DNA from: Anaerolineales bacterium UBA5069
GTDB lineage: Bacteria > Chloroflexota > Anaerolineae > Caldilineales > Caldilineaceae
Direction: 5' to 3'
Length of the DNA: 5,736 bases
Assembly (NCBI GenBank): GCA_002415895.1
Contig: DIAV01000170.1
Coordinates: forward strand, 1-5,736
The position numbers were made by a program, and so were the translations under genes. The notes below the pieces were generated by a model, which was given only the letters and a program-made list of their open reading frames with translations, was not told the DNA's origin and did no database searches. The number at the start of each line of letters is the position of its first letter. Position 1 is the stretch's first letter. Positions 1 through 5,735 of this stretch are shown in pieces.

Positions 1-611
1 CCCACGCCCAGCAGGTAGAAGATTTGCGCGGGGATGCCAATCCCAAGGATGACAACCTGGCCGCCAAAGAGCGCCTTGAAGAGAGGCGGCGCCATGCCCG
101 GGCCATCGCCAAAGGCAAGCGGAATCGCATAACCATCTGACCAGAGCGAAGCCACGCCGCGCGCCACGCTCAGCATGGCCAGCGTGGTGATGAACGACTG
201 CAGGTTCAAGCGCGTTGTCACCAGGCCGTTGACAAGCCCTGCGCTCAAGCCAATGCTCAGCGTGAGCAGAATGGTCTCCAGGGTGCCCAACCCCATGCGC
301 ATCATGGACGAGGCGGCCGCTACGGCGCACAAGGCCAGCACCGCGCCCACCGAAAGATCGATGCCCGCGATCAAAATAACGAAGGTCATGCCCACGGCGA
401 TAATGCCGTTCTCCGAGGCGAAGCGCACAATGTTGAGCAGGTTGGTCGGCGTCAGGAAGATATTGACGCCGTTGCGCGTGGGCGAGAGCATGGCCGAAAT
501 GATGATGATGCCAATCAAACCGAAATAGCTCTGAAAGCGCAGCACAAAGTGCCCCAGAGACTCAAGCATTGAGCCTACAGTGCGTTGTTGCTTGACAGCG
601 GCTTCGTTCAT
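1..611 (-). CDS. Sugar ABC transporter permease, RbsC-like (partial, C-terminus off left edge)
   Basis: Membrane subunit of a carbohydrate ABC importer of the RbsC/XylH/MglC class, forming the channel through the cytoplasmic membrane and driven by the ATPase encoded just upstream. I translated it by hand from the reverse strand: it begins MNEAAVKQQRTVGSMLES and stays open for 203 codons to the window edge. Hydrophobic segments lie at about residues 29-47, 68-83, 86-101, 112-131, 140-157 and 186 onwards. The family hallmark ILIAGIDLSVGAVLAL is at 79-94, and the RLNLQSFITTLAMLSVARG stretch (134-152) matches the conserved second block. RbsC is about 320 residues, so roughly a third is missing. 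The ATG shares its A with the TGA of the ATPase gene (TGATG), and a GGGAG lies 12 nt upstream inside that gene, which points to coupled translation. The sugar cannot be read from the sequence; ribose, xylose, galactose or another monosaccharide are all possible. Confidence 0.93.
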   Translation of the reverse strand, partial: MNEAAVKQQRTVGSMLESLGHFVLRFQSYFGLIGIIIISAMLSPTRNGVNIFLTPTNLLNIVRFASENGIIAVGMTFVILIAGIDLSVGAVLALCAVAAASSMMRMGLGTLETILLTLSIGLSAGLVNGLVTTRLNLQSFITTLAMLSVARGVASLWSDGYAIPLAFGDGPGMAPPLFKALFGGQVVILGIGIPAQIFYLLGV

Positions 612-2170
612 CACGCGGCTGCACTCCCATTGGTGGATTGTGTGGCCGCTTTCTCATGCCACTGCATGGCGGCCTTCATAATGCGTTCCTGCGTGACTTC
701 GTCGTGGGCCAGCTCGGCGGTCAGCCGCCCCTCCGAAAGCACAAGCACGCGATCACACATGGCGATGATTTCGGCCATTTCGGACGAGGCCAGCAGGATG
801 GCGGCGCCACTTTTGGCAAGCTGTGTGATCAACGTATAGATCTCCGCCTTGGCTCCCACGTCAATCCCGCGCGTGGGTTCATCCAGCAGCAGCACGCGTG
901 GCGCTGTGAGCAGCCCCTTGGCCAGCACCACCTTCTGCTGGTTGCCGCCCGAGAGCGTCGCGACCAGCGTGGCGGGCATGGGCGTCTTGATGCGCAATTG
1001 CGTGATGGAGCGCGCGACGGCCTGTTTTTCCTGCTGCTTGCGCAGCACCCCAAAGCGCAGAAAATCGCGCAGCGCCGCCAGCGAAATGTTGTGCGCCACA
1101 GAGCTTTGCATGATCAGGCTTTGGTTCTTGCGATCCTCAGTCACAAAGGCCATGCCTGCCGCAATCGCATCCAGCGGGGAGTTGTAGTGTTGCGCAACAC
1201 CGTTCAGCAGGATGGTTCCCTGCACGCGCTTGCGCGCATGCACGCCAAAGAGCGTTTGCAGCAGTTCGGTGCGGCCCGCCCCCAGCAGGCCCGCCACGCC
1301 CACAATCTCGCCAGCGCGCAGGTTGAAGGAGATGTCATAGAGGCCGCGCTCGCCCCGTTTCTCCTGCGCGCGCAGGGTAAGCCCCTCCACGCGCAAAATT
1401 TCTGCGCCCGGCTCAATATGCTCTTTGGGGAAGAGGTCCTCAATGCTGCGGCCCACCATCATGCGGATGAGTTCGTCCTCACTCACCTCGCGCACCATGC
1501 GCGTGCCAATGTACTCGCCATCGCGCAGGATGGTGACGCGATCGGCAATCGCGAAGGTCTCGTCAAATTTGTGGGAGATGTAGATCATGGTGACGCCCGC
1601 CGCTTTGAGCAGGCCAATCACCTCAAAGAGGAAGCGGATTTCAGTTTGGTTGAGCGCCGAGGTCGGCTCGTCAAGAATCAACACACGCGCATTGAGGGCA
1701 ATGGCTTTGGCAATTTCAACCAGTTGCTGTTCGCCCACGCGCAGCCCCTTGATGGAGCGCTCGGGGTCCACGTCCAGATGCAGCCGCTGCAGGTAGGCGC
1801 GCGCTTCGTTGATCATGCGCCGCTTGTCGAGCAGGCGCGCCGGCGTGTGCAATTCACGGCCCAGATAGATATTCTCGGCAATGCTCAACTCGGGAACCAG
1901 TTGCAGCTCTTGATGAATAATTGCGACGCCCGCCCTTTGGGCATCGCGCGGGTGGTGCAGGATCAGCGGCGCGCCATCCAGCAGCATTTCGCCCGTATAG
2001 TCGGTGATCACGCCACTCAGCACATTCATGAGCGTGGATTTGCCCGCACCGTTTTCGCCCATGAGCGCGTGGACCTCGCCTGCTTCGATATCGAAGGAGA
2101 CGTTGTGCAGGGCACGCACGCCCGGAAATGACTTGGAGATGGATTTGAATTGCAGGATTGCAGCAGCCAT
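611..2170 (-). CDS. Sugar ABC transporter ATP-binding protein, RbsA/MglA family
   Basis: Cytoplasmic ATPase that powers monosaccharide import through the RbsC-like permease. It is 519 residues, the normal size for this family of two fused nucleotide-binding domains. Domain 1 has Walker A GENGAGKST (38-46), Q-loop HQE (86-88), signature LRVGEQQ (143-149), Walker B VLILDEP (163-169) and H-loop His200. Domain 2 has the family's usual degenerate Walker A GLLGAGRTE (294-302, Arg in place of the catalytic Lys), TEDRK (344-348), signature LSGGNQQKV (406-414) and Walker B VLLLDEP (426-432), followed by TRGIDVGAK (433-441). An open frame extends 139 codons further upstream, but it crosses the promoter and has no family resemblance. 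The start at MAAAILQFKSISKSFPGV matches the standard RbsA N-terminus. The ribosome site is weak (GAAAAG just upstream). It is the first gene after the promoter at 2348-2376, and its stop overlaps the permease start by one base. The substrate is undetermined. Confidence 0.97.
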   Translation of the reverse strand: MAAAILQFKSISKSFPGVRALHNVSFDIEAGEVHALMGENGAGKSTLMNVLSGVITDYTGEMLLDGAPLILHHPRDAQRAGVAIIHQELQLVPELSIAENIYLGRELHTPARLLDKRRMINEARAYLQRLHLDVDPERSIKGLRVGEQQLVEIAKAIALNARVLILDEPTSALNQTEIRFLFEVIGLLKAAGVTMIYISHKFDETFAIADRVTILRDGEYIGTRMVREVSEDELIRMMVGRSIEDLFPKEHIEPGAEILRVEGLTLRAQEKRGERGLYDISFNLRAGEIVGVAGLLGAGRTELLQTLFGVHARKRVQGTILLNGVAQHYNSPLDAIAAGMAFVTEDRKNQSLIMQSSVAHNISLAALRDFLRFGVLRKQQEKQAVARSITQLRIKTPMPATLVATLSGGNQQKVVLAKGLLTAPRVLLLDEPTRGIDVGAKAEIYTLITQLAKSGAAILLASSEMAEIIAMCDRVLVLSEGRLTAELAHDEVTQERIMKAAMQWHEKAATQSTNGSAAA

Positions 2171-2347
2171 AAGCTTTTCGGGCCGTGATGGCAAGCGGTT
2201 GCGATCTGCGCTGCGCTGTTGTGGTGGCGCACGCGCGGTAAAGCAGTGGGGGCGCTGCGCCTCACGATCGAAAAGAACACACCTGACCGTTGGTGGTGCG
2301 CTGCGTGTATATCGTGTAATTATGGTTACCGGAGATTGTCTGCCCTG

Positions 2348-2376
2348 ACTATATCTCTGCGCGTTGGAGATGTCAA
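2348..2376 (-). promoter_or_regulatory. Sigma-70-type promoter of the sugar transporter operon
   Basis: On the minus strand the sequence shows a perfect -35 TTGACA (2376-2371), a 17-nt spacer and -10 TATAGT (2353-2348), five of six matches to consensus. Transcription should start near 2341, giving a leader of about 170 nt before the ATPase start at 2170. This is the best promoter in the window by consensus. A promoter this strong for a sugar importer usually needs a repressor, but no clear operator overlaps it. Confidence 0.75.
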
Positions 2377-2480
2377 GGGAGCGGCGCGCTGCTTCGGGGC
2401 TTCTCAAGAGTCGTTGGAGCAACGCGCAGGATTGAGCGCATTGCTGACTTTTGAGAGGCCCTGCCGCGCCGAAATCGCAC

Positions 2481-2509
2481 TTCGCAGCGCACAGGCTTTG
2501 TGCTATACT
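2481..2509 (+). promoter_or_regulatory. Sigma-70-type promoter of the rightward gene cluster
   Basis: -35 TTCGCA (2481-2486, four of six matches), a 17-nt spacer and -10 TATACT (2504-2509, five of six). The TG of GTGC just before the -10 gives partial extended -10 character. Predicted start near 2516, about 88 nt before the ATG at 2604. The ten bases GTGCTATACT recur exactly at the promoter before the lipoprotein gene. Confidence 0.6.
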
Positions 2510-2603
2510 ACGCGCACCCATTTCGGGTTGCGCTCGCACATCCAACTCCAGCGCTCTCCTCGCGTAGGCGCATTTGCGCAGACTCAAGGATTACGGTTCG
2601 CCA

Positions 2604-3527
2604 ATGACACCTTCACTGCACTCCGTGCCGTCATCGCGCACATCCATGCCTGCCTCGCTGCCCGCATCGCTGCGCTCATCAATACAATCCAGACATGGCC
2701 AGAACCCAACCGCCGAGAGCCGCGTGGACACAGACGATGCGGCGCGCAAGCGACAGGAGATTGGGCTGTCGCCGCGGCGCGCAACGGCGCAGGAAGCTGT
2801 CCTGCGCCCGCCACTCCAGAGCAAGCAACTGCCTGCGCGTACGTGGCTGATTGGCGGCGCGGTGGCTGTGGCGCTGCTTTTCATTGTGCTTTTGGCGGCA
2901 GGGCGCGGGCGCGCCGTTACGCAGGCGCAAACGCCCACGGGTGCGATGACCTCCCTGGTGCGCGGCGCTGCCTTCCTTACAATTCAGGATGATTTTTCGG
3001 CTGCCGGCGGCCCGCTCGTGCGCGACTTCCAGCCGCGCCGCTGGTCCATGGGCGCTGTGCCCGCCGAAGGTGTCTATCGGATTCGCATGTGGCCCGGCGT
3101 TGTTGCCTGGAGTACGCTGGGGGCCGGCAACGCTGCCAACTTCCGCCTTGCCACCGATGTGACGATTTTGCCCGAAACCCCCTGGGGCTATGGCGGGCTG
3201 ATTGCGCGCTTCTCGGACGAGGCCAACTTCTACCTTGTGCAGGTGGATGGCGCAGGGCGCTTCCGGATTCAATTGCGCCAGGCAGGTGACTGGAGCACGC
3301 TGCAGGATTGGACAGCGAGCGGCGTGCTGCGCCAGGCGGGCGAGGCCAACCACCTTGAGTTGATCGACAGCGAGGACGGCATTGCTGTCTCTGCCAATGG
3401 CGCCGTGATCTTTACAGCACCGGCCACAACGCTGCCCGCAGGCGACGCCGGCGTTATGGCCGGCTCGCTCGATGCCGCCGTGGCCGAGGCCAACTTTGAT
3501 GCAGTATTGCTTGAACCTTTGCCCTGA
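2604..3527 (+). CDS. Membrane-anchored protein with concanavalin A/LamG-like outer domain, function unknown
   Basis: Predicted 307 residues with three parts. Residues 1-80 are Ser/Pro/Arg-rich, probably disordered and cytoplasmic. A single transmembrane helix follows at about 82-98, flanked by LPART before and RGRA after. Residues 125-305 form a beta-rich outer domain. Its pattern (DDFS at 129-132, YRIRMWPGVVAWS, GYGGLIARFSDEANFYLVQV at 195-214, regular strands ending LLEPLP) resembles the jelly-roll sandwich of LamG or DUF1080-type (3-keto-disaccharide hydrolase-like) domains, which bind or process glycans. No catalytic residues can be assigned, so binding is the safer guess. The start chosen is the ATG with AAGGA at 2586-2590, a spacing of 13 nt that is somewhat long. 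An in-frame TTG at 2574 would add ten residues but has no ribosome site. It is the first gene after the promoter at 2481-2509, and the next gene begins 65 nt later with no terminator between. Confidence 0.8.
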   Translation: MTPSLHSVPSSRTSMPASLPASLRSSIQSRHGQNPTAESRVDTDDAARKRQEIGLSPRRATAQEAVLRPPLQSKQLPARTWLIGGAVAVALLFIVLLAAGRGRAVTQAQTPTGAMTSLVRGAAFLTIQDDFSAAGGPLVRDFQPRRWSMGAVPAEGVYRIRMWPGVVAWSTLGAGNAANFRLATDVTILPETPWGYGGLIARFSDEANFYLVQVDGAGRFRIQLRQAGDWSTLQDWTASGVLRQAGEANHLELIDSEDGIAVSANGAVIFTAPATTLPAGDAGVMAGSLDAAVAEANFDAVLLEPLP

Positions 3528-3581
3528 ACCCTTACCCTGCACGCTTGCCGTAATTCACTGCGTTGCCCCCCAACCCCCCAC

Positions 3582-3585
3582 AAGG
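3582..3585 (+). promoter_or_regulatory. Ribosome binding site fixing the start of the HEAT-repeat gene
   Basis: AAGG lies 7 nt before the ATG at 3593, an ideal spacing. It favours this ATG over the in-frame TTG at 3563, which is preceded by a C/T-rich stretch with no ribosome site. Confidence 0.6.
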
Positions 3586-3592
3586 CAGACGA

Positions 3593-4204
3593 ATGAACAG
3601 CAACACACACACCAGTCACCGATTTGATACATTCTGCAGGGTCGTGGCCGCAGGTGATGACCTGCAAAGCGAAGCAGCCGCGCTCGCGCTGCGGCCAGAG
3701 GACGAAACCGCACTCATTGAATCTGCACAAGCCGGCTCGGGTGAGCTGCGCTGGTGGTCTGTGCGTGCGCTTGCCCATGTGGGCGACGCGGCCGCCGCCC
3801 CCGTGATTGCCGCCACACTGACTGATGCCGATCCCGCGCAGCGCGCCGCCGCGGCGCTGGCACTGGGCCACCTGGGCGTGCGCCAGCCCGAAGCCGTGGC
3901 CGCGGTGCTCCCGCTGCTTGCACCCCACCTTGCCGATGACGACGGCTTTGTGCGCAAGGCGGCTGTGGATGGATTCTCGCTCTGCGGCCCTGCCGCGTTG
4001 CCCGCCCTGGCCGATGTGCTGATGCACAGCGAGCACGAAGGTGCACGCACACGCGCCGCCTGCGCACTGCGCGCACTGCGCAACGAAAGCGCCGCGCCGC
4101 TCCTCTTCCGCTTTCTTAACGACCACAACCATCTCGTCCACAACTACTGCTACGAGGCGCTGGACGACCTGGGGCTGCTGGAGAATGTGCTCCTCATGCC
4201 CTGA
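3593..4204 (+). CDS. HEAT-repeat (PBS lyase-like) protein
   Basis: 203 residues, predicted cytoplasmic, with no signal peptide or membrane segment. From about residue 50 it consists of tandem helical hairpins: 51-80 (LRWWSVRALAHVGDAAAAPV), 81-115 (QRAAAALALGHLG), 117-146 (VRKAAVDGFSLCGPAALPAL), 150-178 (RTRAACALRALRNESAAPLL) and a final half repeat at 180-200 (VHNYCYEALDDLG). This A-A-x-AL-x-x-LG rhythm is characteristic of HEAT/PBS-lyase repeats, which make protein-binding scaffolds. Nothing here marks a true phycobilin lyase, and nothing nearby suggests phycobilisomes. The first 45 residues are not repeat-like and may cap the solenoid. It probably shares a transcript with the membrane-anchored gene 65 nt upstream. 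The partner and function are unknown. Confidence 0.85.
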   Translation: MNSNTHTSHRFDTFCRVVAAGDDLQSEAAALALRPEDETALIESAQAGSGELRWWSVRALAHVGDAAAAPVIAATLTDADPAQRAAAALALGHLGVRQPEAVAAVLPLLAPHLADDDGFVRKAAVDGFSLCGPAALPALADVLMHSEHEGARTRAACALRALRNESAAPLLFRFLNDHNHLVHNYCYEALDDLGLLENVLLMP

Positions 4205-4230
4205 TCGCTGCGACTTTGGTCAAGGCAACC

Positions 4231-4254
4231 GAGGCGCACCCTGAACCGTGCCTC
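4231..4254 (+). other. Weak hairpin after the HEAT-repeat gene
   Basis: GAGGCGCAC (4231-4239) can pair with GTGCCTC (4248-4254), with one bulged G and an 8-nt loop. No T-run follows, so it does not qualify as an intrinsic terminator. It could slow transcription or mark the transcript end 27 nt after the stop codon, but may be chance. Confidence 0.25.
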
Positions 4255-4286
4255 AGCTTCTACACACGCCGCCCTGCTGCAGGCGT

Positions 4287-4317
4287 TTGGCAAATCGCCT
4301 TTGCCCCGTGCTATACT
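4287..4317 (+). promoter_or_regulatory. Promoter upstream of the lipoprotein gene
   Basis: -10 TATACT (4312-4317) preceded by GTGC, with a -35-like TTGGCA (4287-4292, five of six matches) at a long 19-nt spacing. The ten-base core GTGCTATACT is identical to that of the promoter at 2481-2509. The predicted start near 4324 lies 3 nt before an ATG at 4327 and about 126 nt before the preferred ATG at 4450. It suggests that the lipoprotein is transcribed separately from the two genes before it. Confidence 0.55.
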
Positions 4318-4449
4318 TTTCGCCGCATGACCCAATTGCGCAATGCGCTTTATTTCGCCCACCCAACTCTCGCTGACGCAGCTCTCACGCCACCGCCGCC
4401 GCGCTCATCGCCCTCACTGCAACAGAGTCAACCGAAACGCGAGCCACTC

Positions 4450-5541
4450 ATGGACCAATTTCCTGTGCCCGATATGAGACAAATCGTAACCACTGCATCC
4501 GGCCGGCGCGACCAGCGCGCGACCTGGCGCCCCCTGCCGCTCATCCTTGCCGCGGCGCTGCTCACGCTGCTTGTGGCAGGCTGCACGGCCGCCGGACCAC
4601 TGCAAATCGCCGTCGGCACGCCTTCGGCTGATCAAACCTATGGCGGCGCGATTGAAAGCGTGCTTGGCTTCCAGATGCCCGTGGTGGCCGCGCCCACAGC
4701 CACGCCCGAGCCTAACGATCAGCTCCAGGTGATCATCAACACCGCCGGCTCGCGCGCCAACATCCGCAGCGGGCCCGGGCTGGACGCTCCGATCATTGAC
4801 AAAGCTGATCCCGGTTCCGCCTACCCTGTTGTGGGCAAGAGCGAAGACGGGGCGTGGTGGCAAATTACAATTGGCGGCGCCGATGGCTGGGTTGCCGATT
4901 CAGTGGTGCGTGTGGCTGGCGAGGGCGAGACGGTCGCCGTCACCTCCGAAACCAGCAATGAGCCTGTCGTCAACAGCGACTACACCGCCTCATGGGATAT
5001 TCAATGGAGCTGCGAGTCAACCGAAGGGCGTTGCAGCGTGGATGCGTGTACGGCCACCGTCAACGCCGCGGTCAATCGTGCCACCGACGGCTCCTTCCTG
5101 CCAGTTGAGTACGAGGTGAAGTGGTCTGACGAGTGCTTCAACACCGACTCGTGGGTCTTTGAAGTGGACCCCTTCACGGGCAAGGAACGCACAGGCGAGT
5201 ATGCCGACAATTTCCTCTATGCTTACTGGGCTGGGGCGAATACGGGCAACCCCAGCGGCGTGCTGCCCTTTGGCGAAGATCAGGGCATTGTCGTTACCTG
5301 CCAGGGCCCCGACACGGTTGAAATTGAAGAGGGCGACGGCTGGACGAGTGTTTATGAGGGTGTGACCTGCCACGACCGCAACACGGGTATGCTGGCCTAC
5401 ATGAACTACATCAAGCGCTGGCTCTTTACGGGCGAATATGAAGGGCAGAATTACGAGCGCGCCTTCTTTGGCGACGTGGAGCGGCTGGAGCAGCGGCTGG
5501 TTAACACCAACGCGGGCTTGCTGCTGGTGGACAGAAAGTAA
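4450..5541 (+). CDS. SH3b-domain lipoprotein with an unrecognised six-cysteine C-terminal domain
   Basis: Predicted 363-residue exported lipoprotein. An Arg-rich N-region is followed by a hydrophobic stretch, PLILAAALLTLLVAGC, whose LVAGC is a clear lipobox with Cys45 as the lipidated residue. A Pro/Thr linker (about 76-89, APTATPEP) leads to a bacterial SH3 domain at about 90-155, with the hallmark RANIRSGPGLDAPI, then VVGKSEDGAWWQI and GWVADSVV. Such domains bind peptidoglycan or other wall ligands. Residues about 172-363 form a domain I do not recognise, with cysteines at 188, 195, 200, 229, 284 and 307 (three possible disulfides) and many aromatic and acidic residues. Start choice is uncertain. 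ATG 4450 puts 28 residues before the hydrophobic core, and ATG 4474 gives a shorter, more typical leader. ATG 4327 would be almost leaderless and adds a Pro-rich stretch. None has a strong ribosome site. It has its own promoter and is followed by a strong terminator. Confidence 0.85.
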   Translation: MDQFPVPDMRQIVTTASGRRDQRATWRPLPLILAAALLTLLVAGCTAAGPLQIAVGTPSADQTYGGAIESVLGFQMPVVAAPTATPEPNDQLQVIINTAGSRANIRSGPGLDAPIIDKADPGSAYPVVGKSEDGAWWQITIGGADGWVADSVVRVAGEGETVAVTSETSNEPVVNSDYTASWDIQWSCESTEGRCSVDACTATVNAAVNRATDGSFLPVEYEVKWSDECFNTDSWVFEVDPFTGKERTGEYADNFLYAYWAGANTGNPSGVLPFGEDQGIVVTCQGPDTVEIEEGDGWTSVYEGVTCHDRNTGMLAYMNYIKRWLFTGEYEGQNYERAFFGDVERLEQRLVNTNAGLLLVDRK

Positions 5542-5560
5542 CGCGCTGTATACAGGCGTG

Positions 5561-5597
5561 AAAACGGGCGGGGAAATCGATTCCCCCGCCCGTTTTT
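5561..5597 (+). terminator. Strong intrinsic terminator, probably bidirectional
   Basis: ACGGGCGGGG (5564-5573) pairs perfectly with CCCCGCCCGT (5584-5593) around a 10-nt loop. The flanking A-run (5561-5564) and T-run (5593-5597) extend the stem to about 13 base pairs. The T-run follows directly on the plus strand, 20 nt after the lipoprotein stop codon. The mirrored A-run supplies a short U-tract on the minus strand too, so it may also stop transcription arriving from the right. Confidence 0.92.
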
Positions 5598-5647
5598 GAT
5601 TGGTGTACAGGTGCAACCGCGCCGGCCTGCGTGCGTAGTGGTAGGCA

Positions 5648-5704
5648 GTGAAGGGGCGACGCCGCGCGCATGGCCGCACACATGCCCGCCCGCCGCCCCT
5701 TCAC
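5648..5704. repeat. 57-nt imperfect inverted repeat (hairpin element)
   Basis: The outer arms GTGAAGGGGCG (5648-5658) and CGCCCCTTCAC (5694-5704) are a perfect 11-bp inverted repeat. Further inside, GC/GC (5661-5662 with 5692-5693), GCG/CGC (5664-5666 with 5687-5689) and GCATG/CATGC (5668-5672 with 5681-5685) can pair, leaving an 8-nt loop. No T-run follows on either strand, and the true terminator lies about 50 nt to the left, so a terminator role is unlikely. It could be a REP-like or small non-autonomous repeat. Copy number elsewhere cannot be seen here. Confidence 0.55.
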
Positions 5705-5719
5705 AAGAACAACTACTCA

Positions 5720-5735
5720 ACGCAAAGACGCAAAG
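5720..5735. repeat. Tandem ACGCAAAG repeat at window edge
   Basis: Two perfect copies of the octamer ACGCAAAG (5720-5727 and 5728-5735), with the next base (A) consistent with a third copy beyond the edge. Short CGCAAAG-type tandem repeats occur in intergenic DNA of several bacterial phyla (recalled, not checked). The array length is unknown because the window stops here. Confidence 0.5.

Larger units (their letters stand above)
2171..2603. other. Divergent intergenic region between transporter operon and envelope gene cluster
   Basis: No protein gene can be supported in these 433 bases. Reading frames crossing it are continuations of neighbouring frames and lack family similarity. It contains a leftward promoter (2348-2376) with a leader of about 170 nt for the transporter, and a rightward promoter (2481-2509) with a leader of about 88 nt. 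The two -35 boxes are about 105 nt apart, so both promoters could share one regulator. A direct repeat of CGTGTA occurs at 2304-2309 and 2313-2318, just inside the transporter leader. No convincing palindromic operator, riboswitch or small RNA was seen. Confidence 0.8.

Noticed and set aside
638..2131. 497-codon open frame on the plus strand opposite the ABC ATPase
   Set aside because: It is antisense to a gene with complete ATPase motifs. Its translation is His/Arg/Gln-rich and low in family-like patterns, as expected of a shadow frame in GC-rich DNA.
2326..2340. LacI-type operator around GGTTACCGGAGATT
   Set aside because: The left half resembles an operator half-site, but the right half does not mirror it; too weak to annotate.
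2171..2587. 139-residue upstream extension of the ABC ATPase
   Set aside because: It would cross the near-perfect promoter at 2348-2376, is Arg/Ala/Cys-rich, and RbsA proteins normally start where MAAAILQFKSISKSFPGV starts.
2219..2992. 257-codon plus-strand frame over the intergenic region and the start of the membrane protein gene
   Set aside because: It spans both divergent promoters and overlaps the well-structured frame at 2604-3527. It has no domain-like pattern.
2679..4141. Two long minus-strand frames (2679-3542 and 3269-4141)
   Set aside because: They lie opposite the LamG-like and HEAT-repeat genes, overlap each other, and are low-complexity shadows.
5546..5555. Perfect 10-bp palindrome CTGTATACAG after the lipoprotein stop
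   Set aside because: Too short to form a hairpin or to assign as an operator, and its position after the stop codon suggests chance.
5017..5679. 220-codon minus-strand frame
   Set aside because: It runs through the strong terminator and is antisense to the lipoprotein. It shows no signal or domain.
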